Origin: Effrenium voratum | Lineage: Eukaryota; Sar; Dinophyceae; Suessiales; Symbiodiniaceae | Direction of reading: 5' to 3' | DNA length: 64,000 nt | Assembly (NCBI GenBank): GCA_963377175.1 | Contig: CAUJNA010000508.1 | Span: forward strand, 118,733 to 182,732 | Part shown: positions 34,808-45,500 of the stretch, in pieces | How the letters are laid out: each line of letters opens with the position of its first letter | Position numbering within the stretch: the stretch's first letter is position 1 | Translations under genes and position numbers: made by a program | The notes under the pieces: model-generated | Database searches by the model: none | The model's input: the letters and a program-made list of their open reading frames with translations, nothing else | Told to the model about the DNA's origin: nothing

Positions 34808-35542
34808 TTAATTTGCAAAATATGTACTTTTTAACCATTCTTGATGGATATTGCTTTGTAAATGCCTTGCCTTATGATTTTTTGAAAATCTACCTCCACA
34901 TTCACAATCTTTTTTAGTTTTTCTTTCTTCATTAAACTTATCCTTATTTTTGAAATACCATTCAGCGTGGTATTCTTTGATTCTATCTTTGTTTGTCTCA
35001 GCATAAACTTTTTTCTTTTGATTTATGGTGTCTTTGTTTTTTGTATAGTACAACTTTTTTCTTTCCAATACTTTGTCTTTATTATTATCAGTATAATATT
35101 TTGCTTTTTGTAATATGTCTTCTCTATTTTCTTGATAGTATTCCCTTTTTCTCTCTAATATTTGTTCTCTGTTGTCATCATAATACTCTTTAATGCTTCT
35201 TCCCGCAACGTGTTTATTTACACATTCTTCCTCTCTTTGAAATTGTCCTTCTCTTGCTTCTAACTCCTTCTTACTATTACACAAGTAATCTTCTACCCAT
35301 TCAATCTTACAATTTTCAACTCCAAACTCATCAAACAAATCAAATACTTTATAATATCCTTTGTCTGAACCCCTTTTCCATATATTATAAGAAGCTCTAT
35401 GTCTTGCCATTCTTTGACTTAATGTTTCAGTTGTACTTCCAATATAGCATTTTGTAAAAGCATTGTCCCACACTTTGTAAATCTTACCGTAGTTATAACG
35501 ATTTCCGTTAGTAAATATACATAAGTTATCTTTATATATCAT
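34808..35542 (-). CDS. GIY-YIG endonuclease with Lys-rich tail and C-terminal finger (left, intact)
   Basis: 244 residues, start MIYKDNLCIF. The GIY-YIG core is KIYKVWDNAFTKCYIGSTTE (residues 20-40; the first triad appears as KIYKV and the second as CYIGST), followed by the conserved arginine in LSQRMARHRASY and the glutamate region CKIEWVEDY. Residues 95-205 are repeated YY-x-N/D-N-x-E-x-I/L-x-x-K-x-x-Y units forming charged helices, a frequent tail in such nucleases of large DNA viruses. The end has C-x-C-x10-H-x5-H in CECGGRFSKNHKARHLQSNIH-type sequence. It cuts DNA and may be a homing-type nuclease. Downstream of the penton-like gene by 10 nt on the same strand. Confidence 0.85.
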   Translation of the reverse strand: MIYKDNLCIFTNGNRYNYGKIYKVWDNAFTKCYIGSTTETLSQRMARHRASYNIWKRGSDKGYYKVFDLFDEFGVENCKIEWVEDYLCNSKKELEAREGQFQREEECVNKHVAGRSIKEYYDDNREQILERKREYYQENREDILQKAKYYTDNNKDKVLERKKLYYTKNKDTINQKKKVYAETNKDRIKEYHAEWYFKNKDKFNEERKTKKDCECGGRFSKNHKARHLQSNIHQEWLKSTYFAN

Positions 35543-35552
35543 TTACCCCTTA

Positions 35553-36357
35553 TCAAATAATATCACTCTTTACGAAAAGGAGACTAAAACTACAATTCAC
35601 CCCATTTAAATTAATTTCATTTCCTATTGAATTACAAATCCAAAAATCTAATTGTTTAAAGCTTCTATTTGATACATCCAAGAAATCAAGAGGGTTCAAC
35701 TCATTATCAAAGACAATTCCCGCGTGTGGTGCTGTGACTGGTACTTTCTTAACAACTGTACTATCGCCCGTTCTTAAATTTACTTGATTATAATTAGACA
35801 ATTGAGAAGAATGAATATAAATATTTCTCATAGGTTGAAAATTGATAAACTCAGAAACATAAGGATTATTGTATTGATAAACTGCAACTTGATAATTTCC
35901 TAAAACTTCGTTAACAGAACGTAAATTATTAGCATCAAAAGTTCCATTCCAACTATAATCTGTATATGTTAGTTTCATTTGTTCATCAGTTAACACAGCA
36001 AACTTTCTATCGGCATAGTTTGAATACATTGTTATTTTATTAGTTTTTACACTGTAAAAAATCATAAGTATTTGAGAAATTAGTATTATCTACAACACCA
36101 TTTATTTTTGCCTTTAATTCTGTCGCTAGTTCTGTGCCAGTAAATACTCCTTCGTCCAATTGTAACGCTAAATAATAAAAATATAGTATATTATTTAACC
36201 ATGATTGTATTGAATACCAAGAGTTAGGGAATGTTACTTCGTGAAAGTAGCAATGAACTCCGTTGTCTGTTTGTAATGTTTCTGGTAATTCAACTTTGAA
36301 ATTAGATGATGAACCACTAATCCTATGAGCACTGTCAACATAGACCTTCTTTTCTAA
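35553..36357 (-). pseudogene. Penton-like minor capsid protein, left copy (5'-truncated, frameshifted)
   Basis: N-terminal part begins at the central palindrome with KKVYVDSAHRISGSSSNF and has no ATG; the C-terminal part is frame 35553-36065 (170 aa). The YVDS-x-H/D-R start and the end IYIHSSQLSN...KKVPV...FSLLF resemble minor capsid (penton) jelly-roll proteins of Polintons and relatives; total length about 265 residues fits. The two parts are in different frames with the switch at about 36065, and the same switch occurs in all three copies in this element. The assignment rests on pattern memory, not on a search. Confidence 0.5.
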
Positions 36358-36404
36358 TCAAAAATTATTCTGTTGACTTACAAGAAGGTCTATGTTGACA
36401 GTGC
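36330..36404. repeat. Central palindrome joining the two arms
   Basis: GCACTGTCAACATAGACCTT at the left and AAGGTCTATGTTGACAGTGC at the right are exact complements, separated by a 30-nt non-palindromic spacer (36352-36381). Beyond these the arms continue as near-perfect inverted copies for more than 700 bases. In both arms the join cuts the penton-like gene at the same codon. Confidence 0.9.
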
Positions 36405-37179
36405 TCATAGGATTAGTGGTTATCATCTAATTTCAAAGTTGAATTACCAGAAACATTGCAAACAGACAACGGAGTTCATTGCTACATTCAAGAAGTAACA
36501 TTCCCTAACTCTTGGTATTCAATACAGTCAGGGTTAAATAATATACTATACTTGTATTATTTAGCGTTACCATTGGACGAAGGAGCATTTACTGGCACAG
36601 AACTAGCGACAGAATTAAAGGCAAAAATAAATGGTGTTGTAGATAGTACTAATTTCTCAAATACTTATGATTTTTCACAGTGTAAAAACTAATAAAATAA
36701 TAATTTATTCAAACTATGCCGATAGAAAGTTTGCTGTGTTAACTGATGAACAAATGAAACTAACATATACAGATTATAGTTGGAATGGAACTTTTGATGC
36801 TAATAATTTACGTTCTGTTAATGAAGTTTTAGGAAACTATCAAGTTGCAGTTTATCAATACAATAATCCTTATGTTTCTGAGTTTATCAATCTTCAACCT
36901 ATTAGAAATATTTATATTCATTCTTCTCAATTGTCTAATTATAATCAAGTAAATTTAAGAACGGGCGATAGTACAGTTGTTAAGAAAGTACCAGTCACAG
37001 CACCACACGCGGGAGTTGTCTTTGATAATGAGTTGAACCCTCTTGATTTCTTGGATGTATCAAATAGAAGCTTTAAACAATTAGATTTTTGGATTTGTAA
37101 TTCATTAGGAAATGAAATTGATTTAAATGGGGTGAATTGTAGTTTTAGTCTCCTTTTCGTAAAGAGTGATATTATTTGA
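36382..37179 (+). pseudogene. Penton-like protein, right copy A
   Basis: Near-identical inverted copy of 35553-36351. No ATG at the join. A one-base loss near 36421 (GGTTATC instead of GGTTCATC) adds a frameshift, so the N-terminal frame reopens at 36456. The C-terminal 170-residue frame 36667-37179 is intact and starts in the other frame, as in the left copy. Confidence 0.5.
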
Positions 37180-37189
37180 TAAGGGGTAA

Positions 37190-37685
37190 ATGATATATAA
37201 AGATAACTTATGTATATTTACTAATAGAAAATCGTTATAACTACGGTAAGATTTACAAAGTGTGGGACAATGCTTTTACAAAATGCTATATTGGAAGTAC
37301 AACTGAAACATTAAGTCAAAGAATGGCAAGACATAGGGCTTCTTATAATATATGGAAAAGGGGTTCAGACAAAGGATGTTATAAAGTATTTGATTTGTTT
37401 GATGAGTTGGGAGTTGAAGATTGTAAGATTGAATGGGTAGAAGATTACTTGTGTAATGGTAAGAAGGAGTTAGAAGCAAGAGAAGGACAATTTCAATCAG
37501 AGGAAGAATGTGTAAATAAACACGTTGCGGGAAGAAGCATTAAAGAGTATTATGATGACAACAGAGAACAAATATTAGAGAGAAAAAGGGAATACTACCA
37601 AGACAATAGAGAAGAAATATTACAAAAAACAAAATATTATACTGGTAATAATAAAGACAAAGTATTGGAAAGAAAAAAGTTGTAC
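37190..37685 (+). pseudogene. GIY-YIG endonuclease, right copy A (truncated, fused to a second penton copy)
   Basis: The 5' end MIYKDNLCIFTN is followed by a one-base gain (AATAGAAAATCG against AACGGAAATCG). From 37260 the frame is open and near-identical to the left enzyme through ERKKLY, then passes in frame at 37686 into the penton-like sequence KKVYVDSAHR. The lysine-rich tail and C-terminal finger are lost. The chimera marks the joint of a ~1.3 kb tandem duplication. Confidence 0.75.
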
Positions 37686-38448
37686 AAGAAGGTCTATGTT
37701 GACAGTGCTCATAGGATTAGTGGTTCATCATCTAATTTCAAAGTTGAATTACCAGAAACATTACAAACAGACAACGGAGTTCATTGCTACATTCACGAAG
37801 GAACATTCCCTAACTCTTGGTATTCAATACAGTCAGGGTTAAATAATATACTATACTTGTATTATTTAGCGTTACCATTGGACGAAGGAGTATTTACTGG
37901 CACAGAACTAGCGACAGAATTAAAGGCAAAAATAAATGGTGTTGTAGATAATACTAATTTCTCAAATACTTATGATTTTTTACAGTGTAAAAACTAAAAG
38001 AATAACAATTTATTCAAACTATGCCGATAGAAAGTTTGCTGTGTTAACTGATGAACAAATGAAACTAACATATACAGATTGTAGTTGGAATGGAACTTTT
38101 GATGCTAATAATTTACGTTCTGTTAATGAAGTTTTAGGAAATTATCAAGTTGCAGTTTATCAATACAATAATCCTTATGTTTCTGAGTTTATCAATCTTC
38201 AACCTATGAGAAATATTTATATTCATTCTTCTCAATAGTCTAATTATAATCAAGTAAATTTAAGAACGGGCGATAGTACAGTTGTTAAGAAAGTACCAGT
38301 CACAGCACCACACGCGGGAATTGTCTTTGATAATGAGTTGAACCCTCTTGATTACTTGGATGTATCAAATAGAAGCTTTAAACAATTAGATTTTTGGATT
38401 AGTAATTCATTAGGAAATGAAATTAATTTAAACGGAGTGAATTTGTAG
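37686..38448 (+). pseudogene. Penton-like protein, right copy B (tandem duplicate)
   Basis: Third copy, starting in frame with the preceding GIY-YIG fragment. The N-terminal part runs to 37997 and the C-terminal frame opens at 37972, the same frame switch as in the other copies. A stop replaces a leucine codon at about 38236 (SSQ-stop). The end carries extra indels (AATTTGTAG). Confidence 0.5.
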
Positions 38449-38487
38449 TTTTAAGGTCTCCTTTTTCGTAAAGAGTGATTTTATCTG

Positions 38488-39206
38488 ATAAGGGGTTAAA
38501 TGATATTAAAGATAACTTATGTATTTACTAATGGAAAATCGTTATAACAACGGTAAAGATTTACAAGTGTGGGCAAATGCGTTTTAAAATGCTATATTTG
38601 GAAGTACAACTGAAACATTTTATGTCAAGAATGGCAAGACATAGGGCTTCTTTTCTTCTAAATATGGATAAGGGGTTTCAGACAAGGATGTTATAAAGTA
38701 TTTGATTTGTTTGGTGGAGTTTGGGTTGAAGGATTGTAGGTTGATAGGGTAGAGAATCTTGTGTAATTAGTAAGAGGAAGGTTAGAAGCAAGAGAAGGAT
38801 AATTTCAAGTTCCGGAAGAATTGTAAAATATACACGTTGCGGGAAGAAGCATTAAAGAGTATTATGATGACAACAGAGAACAAATATTAGAGAGAAAAAG
38901 GGAAAACTACCAAGAAAATAAAGAAGAAATATTACAAAACACAAAAGATTATACTGAGAATAATAAAGACAAAGTATTGGAAAGAACAAAGTTGTACTAT
39001 GCAACAAAGACACCATAAATCAAAAGAAAAAAGTTTAAGCTGAGACAAACAAAGGTAAAATCAAAGAATACCACGCTGAATGGTATTCCAAAGATAAGGG
39101 TAAGTTTAATGAAGACAGAAAAACTAGAATAGATTGCGAATGTGGAGGTCGATTTTCAAAAAGTCATAAGGCAAGGCATTTACAAAGCAATATCCATCAA
39201 GAATAG
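38488..39206 (+). pseudogene. GIY-YIG endonuclease, right copy B (heavily degraded)
   Basis: Aligns along its whole length with the left enzyme, including the C-terminal finger region near 39130-39200, but carries an indel roughly every 10-20 bases between 38450 and 38830 and fewer beyond. No useful frame is left. Many indels are expanded homopolymers, so part of the damage may be poor sequence. Confidence 0.75.
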
Positions 39207-39261
39207 TTAAAACATAAATAAATTATTGAAATTTAAATATTTATATATATATTGATTTCAT

Positions 39262-39741
39262 ATGGAACATCTATATATGAGTATATGTAACGGTATTGAG
39301 GTAGTAGATGTTCCTAATGAAACTTTAACAGAAGAAGCGCCTATTAATAATGAAGTTGTTGAACAAAATGAAACAGTTAATGAAGAACCAATACCGGAAG
39401 AAGTTAAACCAGAAGAAGTCATTCCTGAACAAAAAGCGAAAGCAAAAGCATTACCAAGAATTATAAAAGAAGTTGAATTAGTTCAATGCGAACATTGCTC
39501 TAAAAAGATGACCTTGAAAAGTTTGAGACACTCACATCCCAAAAATTGTAAGGGAGCACCTACTGAGTTATTACCAGTCAATCCACAAAAGAATATGAGA
39601 AAGATTCAACCAGAAGTAAAAGAAGAAATTAAGAATGAGATTAAACAAGAAGTGATTAAAGAAACCATTAAGAACCCCACGGCAACAGAATTATTAAAGC
39701 AACATTATGAAGAACTGAAACAAAAGAAAAAAACAAGATAA
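39262..39741 (+). CDS. Acidic protein with a C2HC finger (right copy, intact)
   Basis: 159 residues (or 154 from the second ATG at 39277). Same layout as 34299-34766: Glu/Pro-rich start, finger in CEHCSKKMTLKSLRHSHPKN plus C, helical Lys/Glu-rich end ELLKQHYEELKQKKK. Lies after the degraded GIY-YIG gene and before the coiled-coil gene, the same order as in the left arm. Confidence 0.7.
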   Translation: MEHLYMSICNGIEVVDVPNETLTEEAPINNEVVEQNETVNEEPIPEEVKPEEVIPEQKAKAKALPRIIKEVELVQCEHCSKKMTLKSLRHSHPKNCKGAPTELLPVNPQKNMRKIQPEVKEEIKNEIKQEVIKETIKNPTATELLKQHYEELKQKKKTR

Positions 39742-39811
39742 AACAGATAAAATACATAGATTAACTTTATCAATGTTTTAAGTAATAGTCTAATTATTCT
39801 ATATAACAATT

Positions 39812-40144
39812 ATGCTTATGAGAAGTCATAGACATGTAGAATTTAAAAGGGCACCACAAGTAGAACGGCATTATGATGTTTCAGATTTATGGGGAGTTGC
39901 TTCAAGAATGAATTATTTTCAACAGTTGAAGGACACACTGGAAGCAAGACAATCACAGGGAGCATTAATAAAGTATAGAAATGATTTAGCTGAAAGCAAC
40001 AGAACCGAAAGTTACAGAAAGGAGTTAGACAGAATAAGAAACATATTAGACAACGCACGGTCACCAGACGGAATACAATCAAAGGAACAACTAACTGTAA
40101 GAAAGAAGCGTTTAGAAGAAATGATTAAGAATATCTCTGATTAA
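39812..40144 (+). CDS. Small coiled-coil protein (right, intact)
   Basis: 110 residues starting MLMRSHRHVEFKRAPQVE. The first 35 residues are basic and contain DLWGVASRMNY; the rest is charged and helical with KYRNDLAESNRTESYRKELD. The left homologue is frameshifted, so this copy shows the likely full form. Member of the structural module, unknown role. Confidence 0.65.
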   Translation: MLMRSHRHVEFKRAPQVERHYDVSDLWGVASRMNYFQQLKDTLEARQSQGALIKYRNDLAESNRTESYRKELDRIRNILDNARSPDGIQSKEQLTVRKKRLEEMIKNISD

Positions 40145-40171
40145 TCTATTTTTCTAGATAATCAATATACT

Positions 40172-41117
40172 ATGATTAAATCAATGAATAGATTGAATAC
40201 AGTAGGTCCGGTAAAAGTAGGGTCATTGAAATCACAACTACATTTGAGACCTTCTTATGATGAATTGTTACAAGAAACGTTGGTAGGTGATGAGAACCGG
40301 CCATCAATTGAAAATGTGATAGTCAGAAAGGCGACAAGATACAGATTAAACCAATACGGTGGTCAGTTTGATAATAAGGACGCCTTAGACATTCAAAAGA
40401 AACAAGATTTGAATCGAAGAGAAGAAGTTATGAAAGGAGCAATGTCGGACGCTGACAGTGTAAGAGCTAAACTTAATGATGAATTGAAACTTGCTCACAC
40501 TGAAACAACACCAGTCTTGCATTCAAGAAGGACTAACGGAAGCACAGAAACAGAAAGAATACCTTGCTGAACGAATGGGACGTTGGAGAGAACAACGCGA
40601 AGATATGGCAAGCGCTGTTTCAAAGAGTTCATATCCTGCCGGTGTAGAAGTTCATTCAATGGTGTCCGCTAATGAAATGCCAGAATTAGAGCCATTAGAG
40701 GAAGACGAAGAAGAAGATGAACGAGAAGACAACCCACTTGTTGAAGTAGAAGCAATGAAAAAAGGTAAAGATGATGACGATGACGCGCAAACAACCGTTA
40801 CTAATGCTGAGATAATGGAAATGCATTAAAAAGCAAGCGAGTTGGAGATACAAAATGTCGAAAACGAAGAAGTTGATGACGAAGGAATTTTCAAAAATTA
40901 TTTAACTAGTATAAAATGGATGTGGCCGGTGTATTTATCGAAAACTCCGGGAACTATGATGGATAATATATTTTCAAAACTACATCAATTTAATGTAATA
41001 AATGCTGGTAAATACGATGAGTTCAAAGAATTATTAGACGAATATAACAATGCAAGCACAACAGAAAGAAAAGGAATTCGTGCTCGGTTAGAAACATATT
41101 ACAAGGACAATGTTTAG
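40172..41117 (+). pseudogene. Acidic coiled-coil protein (right, disrupted, different C-terminal domain)
   Basis: N-terminal part 40172-40570 matches the left gene; a frameshift near 40495 moves to the frame 40491-40829, which continues through SANEMPELEPLEED without the break seen on the left. A TAA at 40827-40829 interrupts the same frame, which resumes to 41117. The last ~90 residues (FKNYLTSIKWMWPVYLSKTP ... YDEFKELLDEYNN) are only distantly related to the left C-terminus. Confidence 0.65.
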
Positions 41118-41176
41118 CACAAATACTTCAAACAGAAACCAAGTTCATCAACTCAACAATTACATAATATTCAAAT

Positions 41177-42010
41177 ATGACTGATAAATATTAGTGATTA
41201 AGACGGCGGCCTACATTTGATGAAATGCTGAAAGAAGCGATGACGCACAGACTAAAAATTGAAATCATCCCCGAAAGACAGGTAATTGACTTGTCAATTA
41301 ACAATATAGATTTTGACGATTTTGACCTTTCAAATTACGATAGGAGACTACGGTTGAATGCTAAGGTTCAAACTGATGAACAAGTTCTTCAACACGAATT
41401 ATTCCCTGATATGTTTGATGAAGTAGCACCAACACCACAGTTATATGGAAACAACGAGGCAGACGCAAACAACACGTTATATAGCAAAAGATTTTGCTGA
41501 TGAAATTTATAGTAATGCAATTTCAGGACCAAAAGATGAACCAAAAGATGAACCAAAAGATGAAAAGCAGGAAGATTTACAAAGTCTTCATTTAACGTCA
41601 TCATCGTCATCAGCATCAACCGAAAACATAAGAAAGAGGACAGCCGAGAAATAAAGTCGTTAAGAAACATATTTTTAGGTGGAGAAGACAAGAGCATATT
41701 TGAACTATTCAAACGTGACAAGAAGACACCCACACCATCAGAACAATCAAGGGAACAGGAAGAAGAACAACCGAGGGCATCATTCTGGTCAAGACGTCAG
41801 GTAGAAGCAAGAAGCAGAAGTCACTCACCAGAAGAAAGTTCACGAGGTCATCAAATGAACAGAAGACAATTAGAAACAAGAAGCAGGAGCAACTCGCCCC
41901 AAGAAATAGCTAGAGGTAGTGAATGGACGAGAGAACAAATGGAAACAAGAAGCAGGAGCAGAAGCCTAGAAAGCACAAATACAAAAGTAGCCGAGGCAAG
42001 AAGAAAACAT
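41177..42010 (+). pseudogene. RS-rich protein (right, disrupted)
   Basis: Starts MTDKY then a stop (TAG at 41189-41191), then RRPTFDEMLKEAM as on the left. Frameshifts follow near 41470 and 41630. The three RSRSxSP repeats are recognisable at 41790-41990. The reading frame of the tail runs on into the ACTTAAAGA promoter of the next gene. Confidence 0.7.
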
Positions 42011-42015
42011 ATAAC

Positions 42016-42024
42016 TACTTAAAG
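42016..42024 (+). promoter_or_regulatory. ACTTAAAGA motif, 24 nt before ATG 42048
   Basis: ACTTAAAGAGAAAACGCCCT then AATATAGTAAAATG. Marks the point where similarity to the left arm collapses. Confidence 0.65.
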
Positions 42025-42047
42025 AGAAAACGCCCTAATATAGTAAA

Positions 42048-42371
42048 ATGACAGGAATTTTCATTAACGGTAATAGAAAACAGAGAATAACGAATGACGA
42101 ATTTGATATGATGGTTGAACTGATGAAAGCAGAAAACGACTTAGTCTTACAGATGATAAGCGAACAGAACCAGACTTCAAGAGAGGACAGTGAGCAACCC
42201 GTGAGGTGGAGGGACGACCAGAAGAACTACCACCAGAATTACTACAACAAAAGCCTAAAACAGTCTTACACTTGCGAGGACTGTGGAAGGACGATATCAA
42301 GCAAATCAAATTTATCTAAACACAAGAAACCTAAAAATTGTTCGCAAGCTTCGCGACAATGTACATTATGA
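42048..42371 (+). CDS. Small C2HC zinc-finger protein (right copy)
   Basis: 107 residues. Finger C-x2-C-x12-H-x5-C in CEDCGRTISSKSNLSKHKKP plus KNC. The start MTGIFINGNRKQRITNDEFD aligns with the left protein. Clearly homologous to 31619-31984 but mostly substituted, unlike the neighbouring structural genes. Unknown function, probably nucleic-acid binding. Confidence 0.75.
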   Translation: MTGIFINGNRKQRITNDEFDMMVELMKAENDLVLQMISEQNQTSREDSEQPVRWRDDQKNYHQNYYNKSLKQSYTCEDCGRTISSKSNLSKHKKPKNCSQASRQCTL

Positions 42372-42483
42372 ATCTTATTAGAAACACTCATCTTATCTTA
42401 TTAAAAACACTTAATGAGAGTAATGCGTTCATTCTCAACCCGAAACCCATTTTCTCCAACAGGCAACCCCAGCCCGAAAAACT

Positions 42484-42492
42484 ACTTAAAGA
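42484..42492 (+). promoter_or_regulatory. ACTTAAAGA motif, 34 nt before ATG 42526
   Basis: ACTTAAAGAGAAAACACCTT then ATATTATATAGAGTATAG before the ATG of the right polymerase. Confidence 0.65.
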
Positions 42493-42525
42493 GAAAACAC
42501 CTTATATTATATAGAGTATAGTTTT

Positions 42526-45500
42526 ATGGTTACCATGACAGAAGGAAAAATCATAGATTTCATTTTAAACAGCCAACAAGGCGAACTAATACAAAAAGAA
42601 GGGGGGCAAACACAAAAACTCAAAATAGGCGATAAGACCTACAGATATGATAAGAACAAGCCAGTTTCGAAGGTATTGAACACTAAACTCAAGGAAGTGG
42701 CGAGGAGGGACGGATATAGAAAGCATGGCCTTTTAATGAAAGGTGCTAATTATCTAAAACTAACGAGAGGCAGACCCTTACAGGATTATGTCAAGCGTTT
42801 CAAGTCCAAAATCACAGACGAGCAACAAGCGTTCAAGGGATACGCCAACACCTACTCGGTAAGTCATATAAGATTAAAGGGGATGAAAGGTTTATCCTAC
42901 TTAAAATATCAGAAGCAACGACTGGCCGAATTCCTGAACAGAAACCCGAACATGAAAATAATCGTGGAAACCGATTTATCATTCAAAAATTCCGCCGACG
43001 AACTTATCCGAAGGCGGTCAAGAAGCAGAAGTACAATATTCATAATCCCGATGAGTTGAACAGCGTCTTAAACAACATTGGACACGACATTGAGACACAA
43101 ATTGAAATAGCCGAATACATTGAGTCGGGTTTGGTTATTGTCCAAGTTGAAAAGTTAGTCATCAGTTATGATAGATACAATCCTACCCGTGGTTCATCAT
43201 TCATTCCATTACCCGACTGGGTGGCAAACAAAAAGGCTTGTATTAATATTAAACATGAGGACGACTTATGTTTTAAATATTCCGTTCAATGTGCATTTTA
43301 TGAGTTATACAAAAAAGACCATCCCTGCGACATGTATCATTATAAGAAATATGTTAATGATACTTTCACCAAGTGGGATAATATTGGCTTTCCAGTAGGA
43401 AATGATGAGATTGAACTATTTGAAGAACAGAACAAACACATATCGGTCAATGTTTAATACATAAACCCCGATACGAATAGTAAAACTATTTTGTTATACA
43501 AAAGAAGCAACAACCCACAAGCGCAACACAAAATCGGTTTGATTAAATTGACTGGTGAAGTTAAATCGCATTACGCTTATATCAAAAATTACGATAAGTT
43601 AATGAGTAGTCAGACTAACAAAAAGAAAGTTAAAAAGTATCATTGTAGAACCTGCTCTCATGGTTTTCAATCAGAAGAATTATTGAAACAACACGAAGAA
43701 CAGGGATGTCTAGCAGTTGAGGGTCAAAAAATAGAAATGCCAAAAGCAGGTGAAACAAAAGAATTCAAAAACCCTTTCCAGAAACTTAAAGCACCCTTCG
43801 TAATCTATGCCGACTTTGAATGTTTAACTGTGCCAATTGATGTTAAAAGCAAATCGGCAAAAGCTAAAACTACATCATATCAAAATCATCGTCCGTGTGG
43901 TTTTATGATTAATGTCGTCAATGCTATAACCGGAAGTAGTGAGCCTTACTTATACAGAGGTGAAGATTGTATGGATAAATTTGTTGAGAAAATCAATAAA
44001 GTCAGAGAGGAAGTTTTGGAGAAAATGAAGGAGGACAAAGACCGTATTGAAACCGAGAAGGACTGGGAGGACTTCAATACTGCCACTAACTGCTTCATTT
44101 GCGGAAACAAGTTTGAGGAAGGTGAAAAGAAGTGTTGGGACCATTGCCACTTTACGGGGCAGTATAGAGGTTGCGCCCACGAGGACTGTAATCTTCGATT
44201 TAGTATGAGATATTATAAAATCCCTGTGTTTCTTCACAACCTTAAAAACTATGATGCCCACTTAATCATCAACAAGGCCCACGAACTGAACAAGAATTCT
44301 AAAATAGAATGTATCGCTCAGAACAGCGAAAAGTTTATAACCTTTGGTTTCAAAAATCTTTGTTTCAAGGACAGTTTCAGTTTCTTTTTCGTCTTCGTTG
44401 GATAAGTTGTTGAAGTTGAGTAGATATGAGGACGATAAGAAGCGTGAGAATTGGAAGAACAATTGCAGATACAGCAATAGAAACCCGTATGTTAAAACTG
44501 ACGAAGATTTGGATTTATTGACCGATAAGGGTATTTATCCTTATGACTACTTTGATGACTTTGAAAGATTTAAGGAAAGGGCTTTACCACCGAAAGAAGC
44601 GTTTTACAGTAAATTGAGTGAAGAACATGTAAGTGATAAAGATTGTGAAAGGGCATTGAAAGTATGGAAGCACTTCGGGATTAGAACACTCGGGCAGCAT
44701 CACGACTTGTATTTAAGAACTGATGTTTTACTATTGATCGATGTTATTGAAAACTTTAGAGACTTGTGTATGGAATACTACGGTTTAGACCCCGCTCATT
44801 ATTATACGTTACCTAATTTTGCATGGGACGCGATGCTTCTAAAGACTGGTGTTGAAATAGAACAATTGCATGACCAAGAAATGTTTGAGATGGTTGAAAA
44901 GGGAATGAGAGGTGGTATGTGTCAGGTAAGTCATAAATTAGCAGTGGCAAATACTAAGTATATGGAGGAAGCATATGATGAGAACAAGCCATCAAATTAT
45001 ATTAGTTACTTGGATGCTAATAACTTGTATGGTTTAGCAATGTCCCAGAAGTTACCGCTAAAAAATATCAAGAGGGCAAAGAACACGCCCAGTGTTGAAT
45101 ATTGGAATGAAAACGATGAGTTTGGTTATATTATGGAAGTTGATTTGGAATATCCCGAAACATTGCACGACTTCCACTCCGACTATCCACTAGCGCCTGA
45201 AATAATGAATGTAAATGTGAATATGCTTTCCGATTATCAAAAGCAAGTCTTCAAAATATATTATGATGGAAAAACCCCGAAGGACGAGAAAACAAGTAAG
45301 TTAATATTGAATCTAAAGGATAAAGAAAAATATGTGGTTCATATCAAGACTTTACAGTATTATTTGAAAATGGGATTGAAAATGACCAAAGTCCATAGGA
45401 TAATAAAATTTCAACAGAGGGCATGATTGAAACCGTGGATTGACTTCAACACTGGTAAAATCGATTTTGAGAAAGTATGGAAAAACTATGGAAGACAAAC

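Noticed and set aside
34767..34838. Upstream ATG (34838) for the acidic finger protein
   Set aside because: The extension would translate the 36-nt palindrome and part of the previous gene; the right-arm homologue shares residues only from about IEVVDV.
36055..36075. HIV-like slippery heptamer T TTT TTA at the end of the penton N-terminal frame
   Set aside because: The heptamer is in the correct phase in two copies, but a -1 slip leads to a stop within a few codons; the downstream frame is +1/-2. Copy A has TTTTTCA instead, so it is not conserved.
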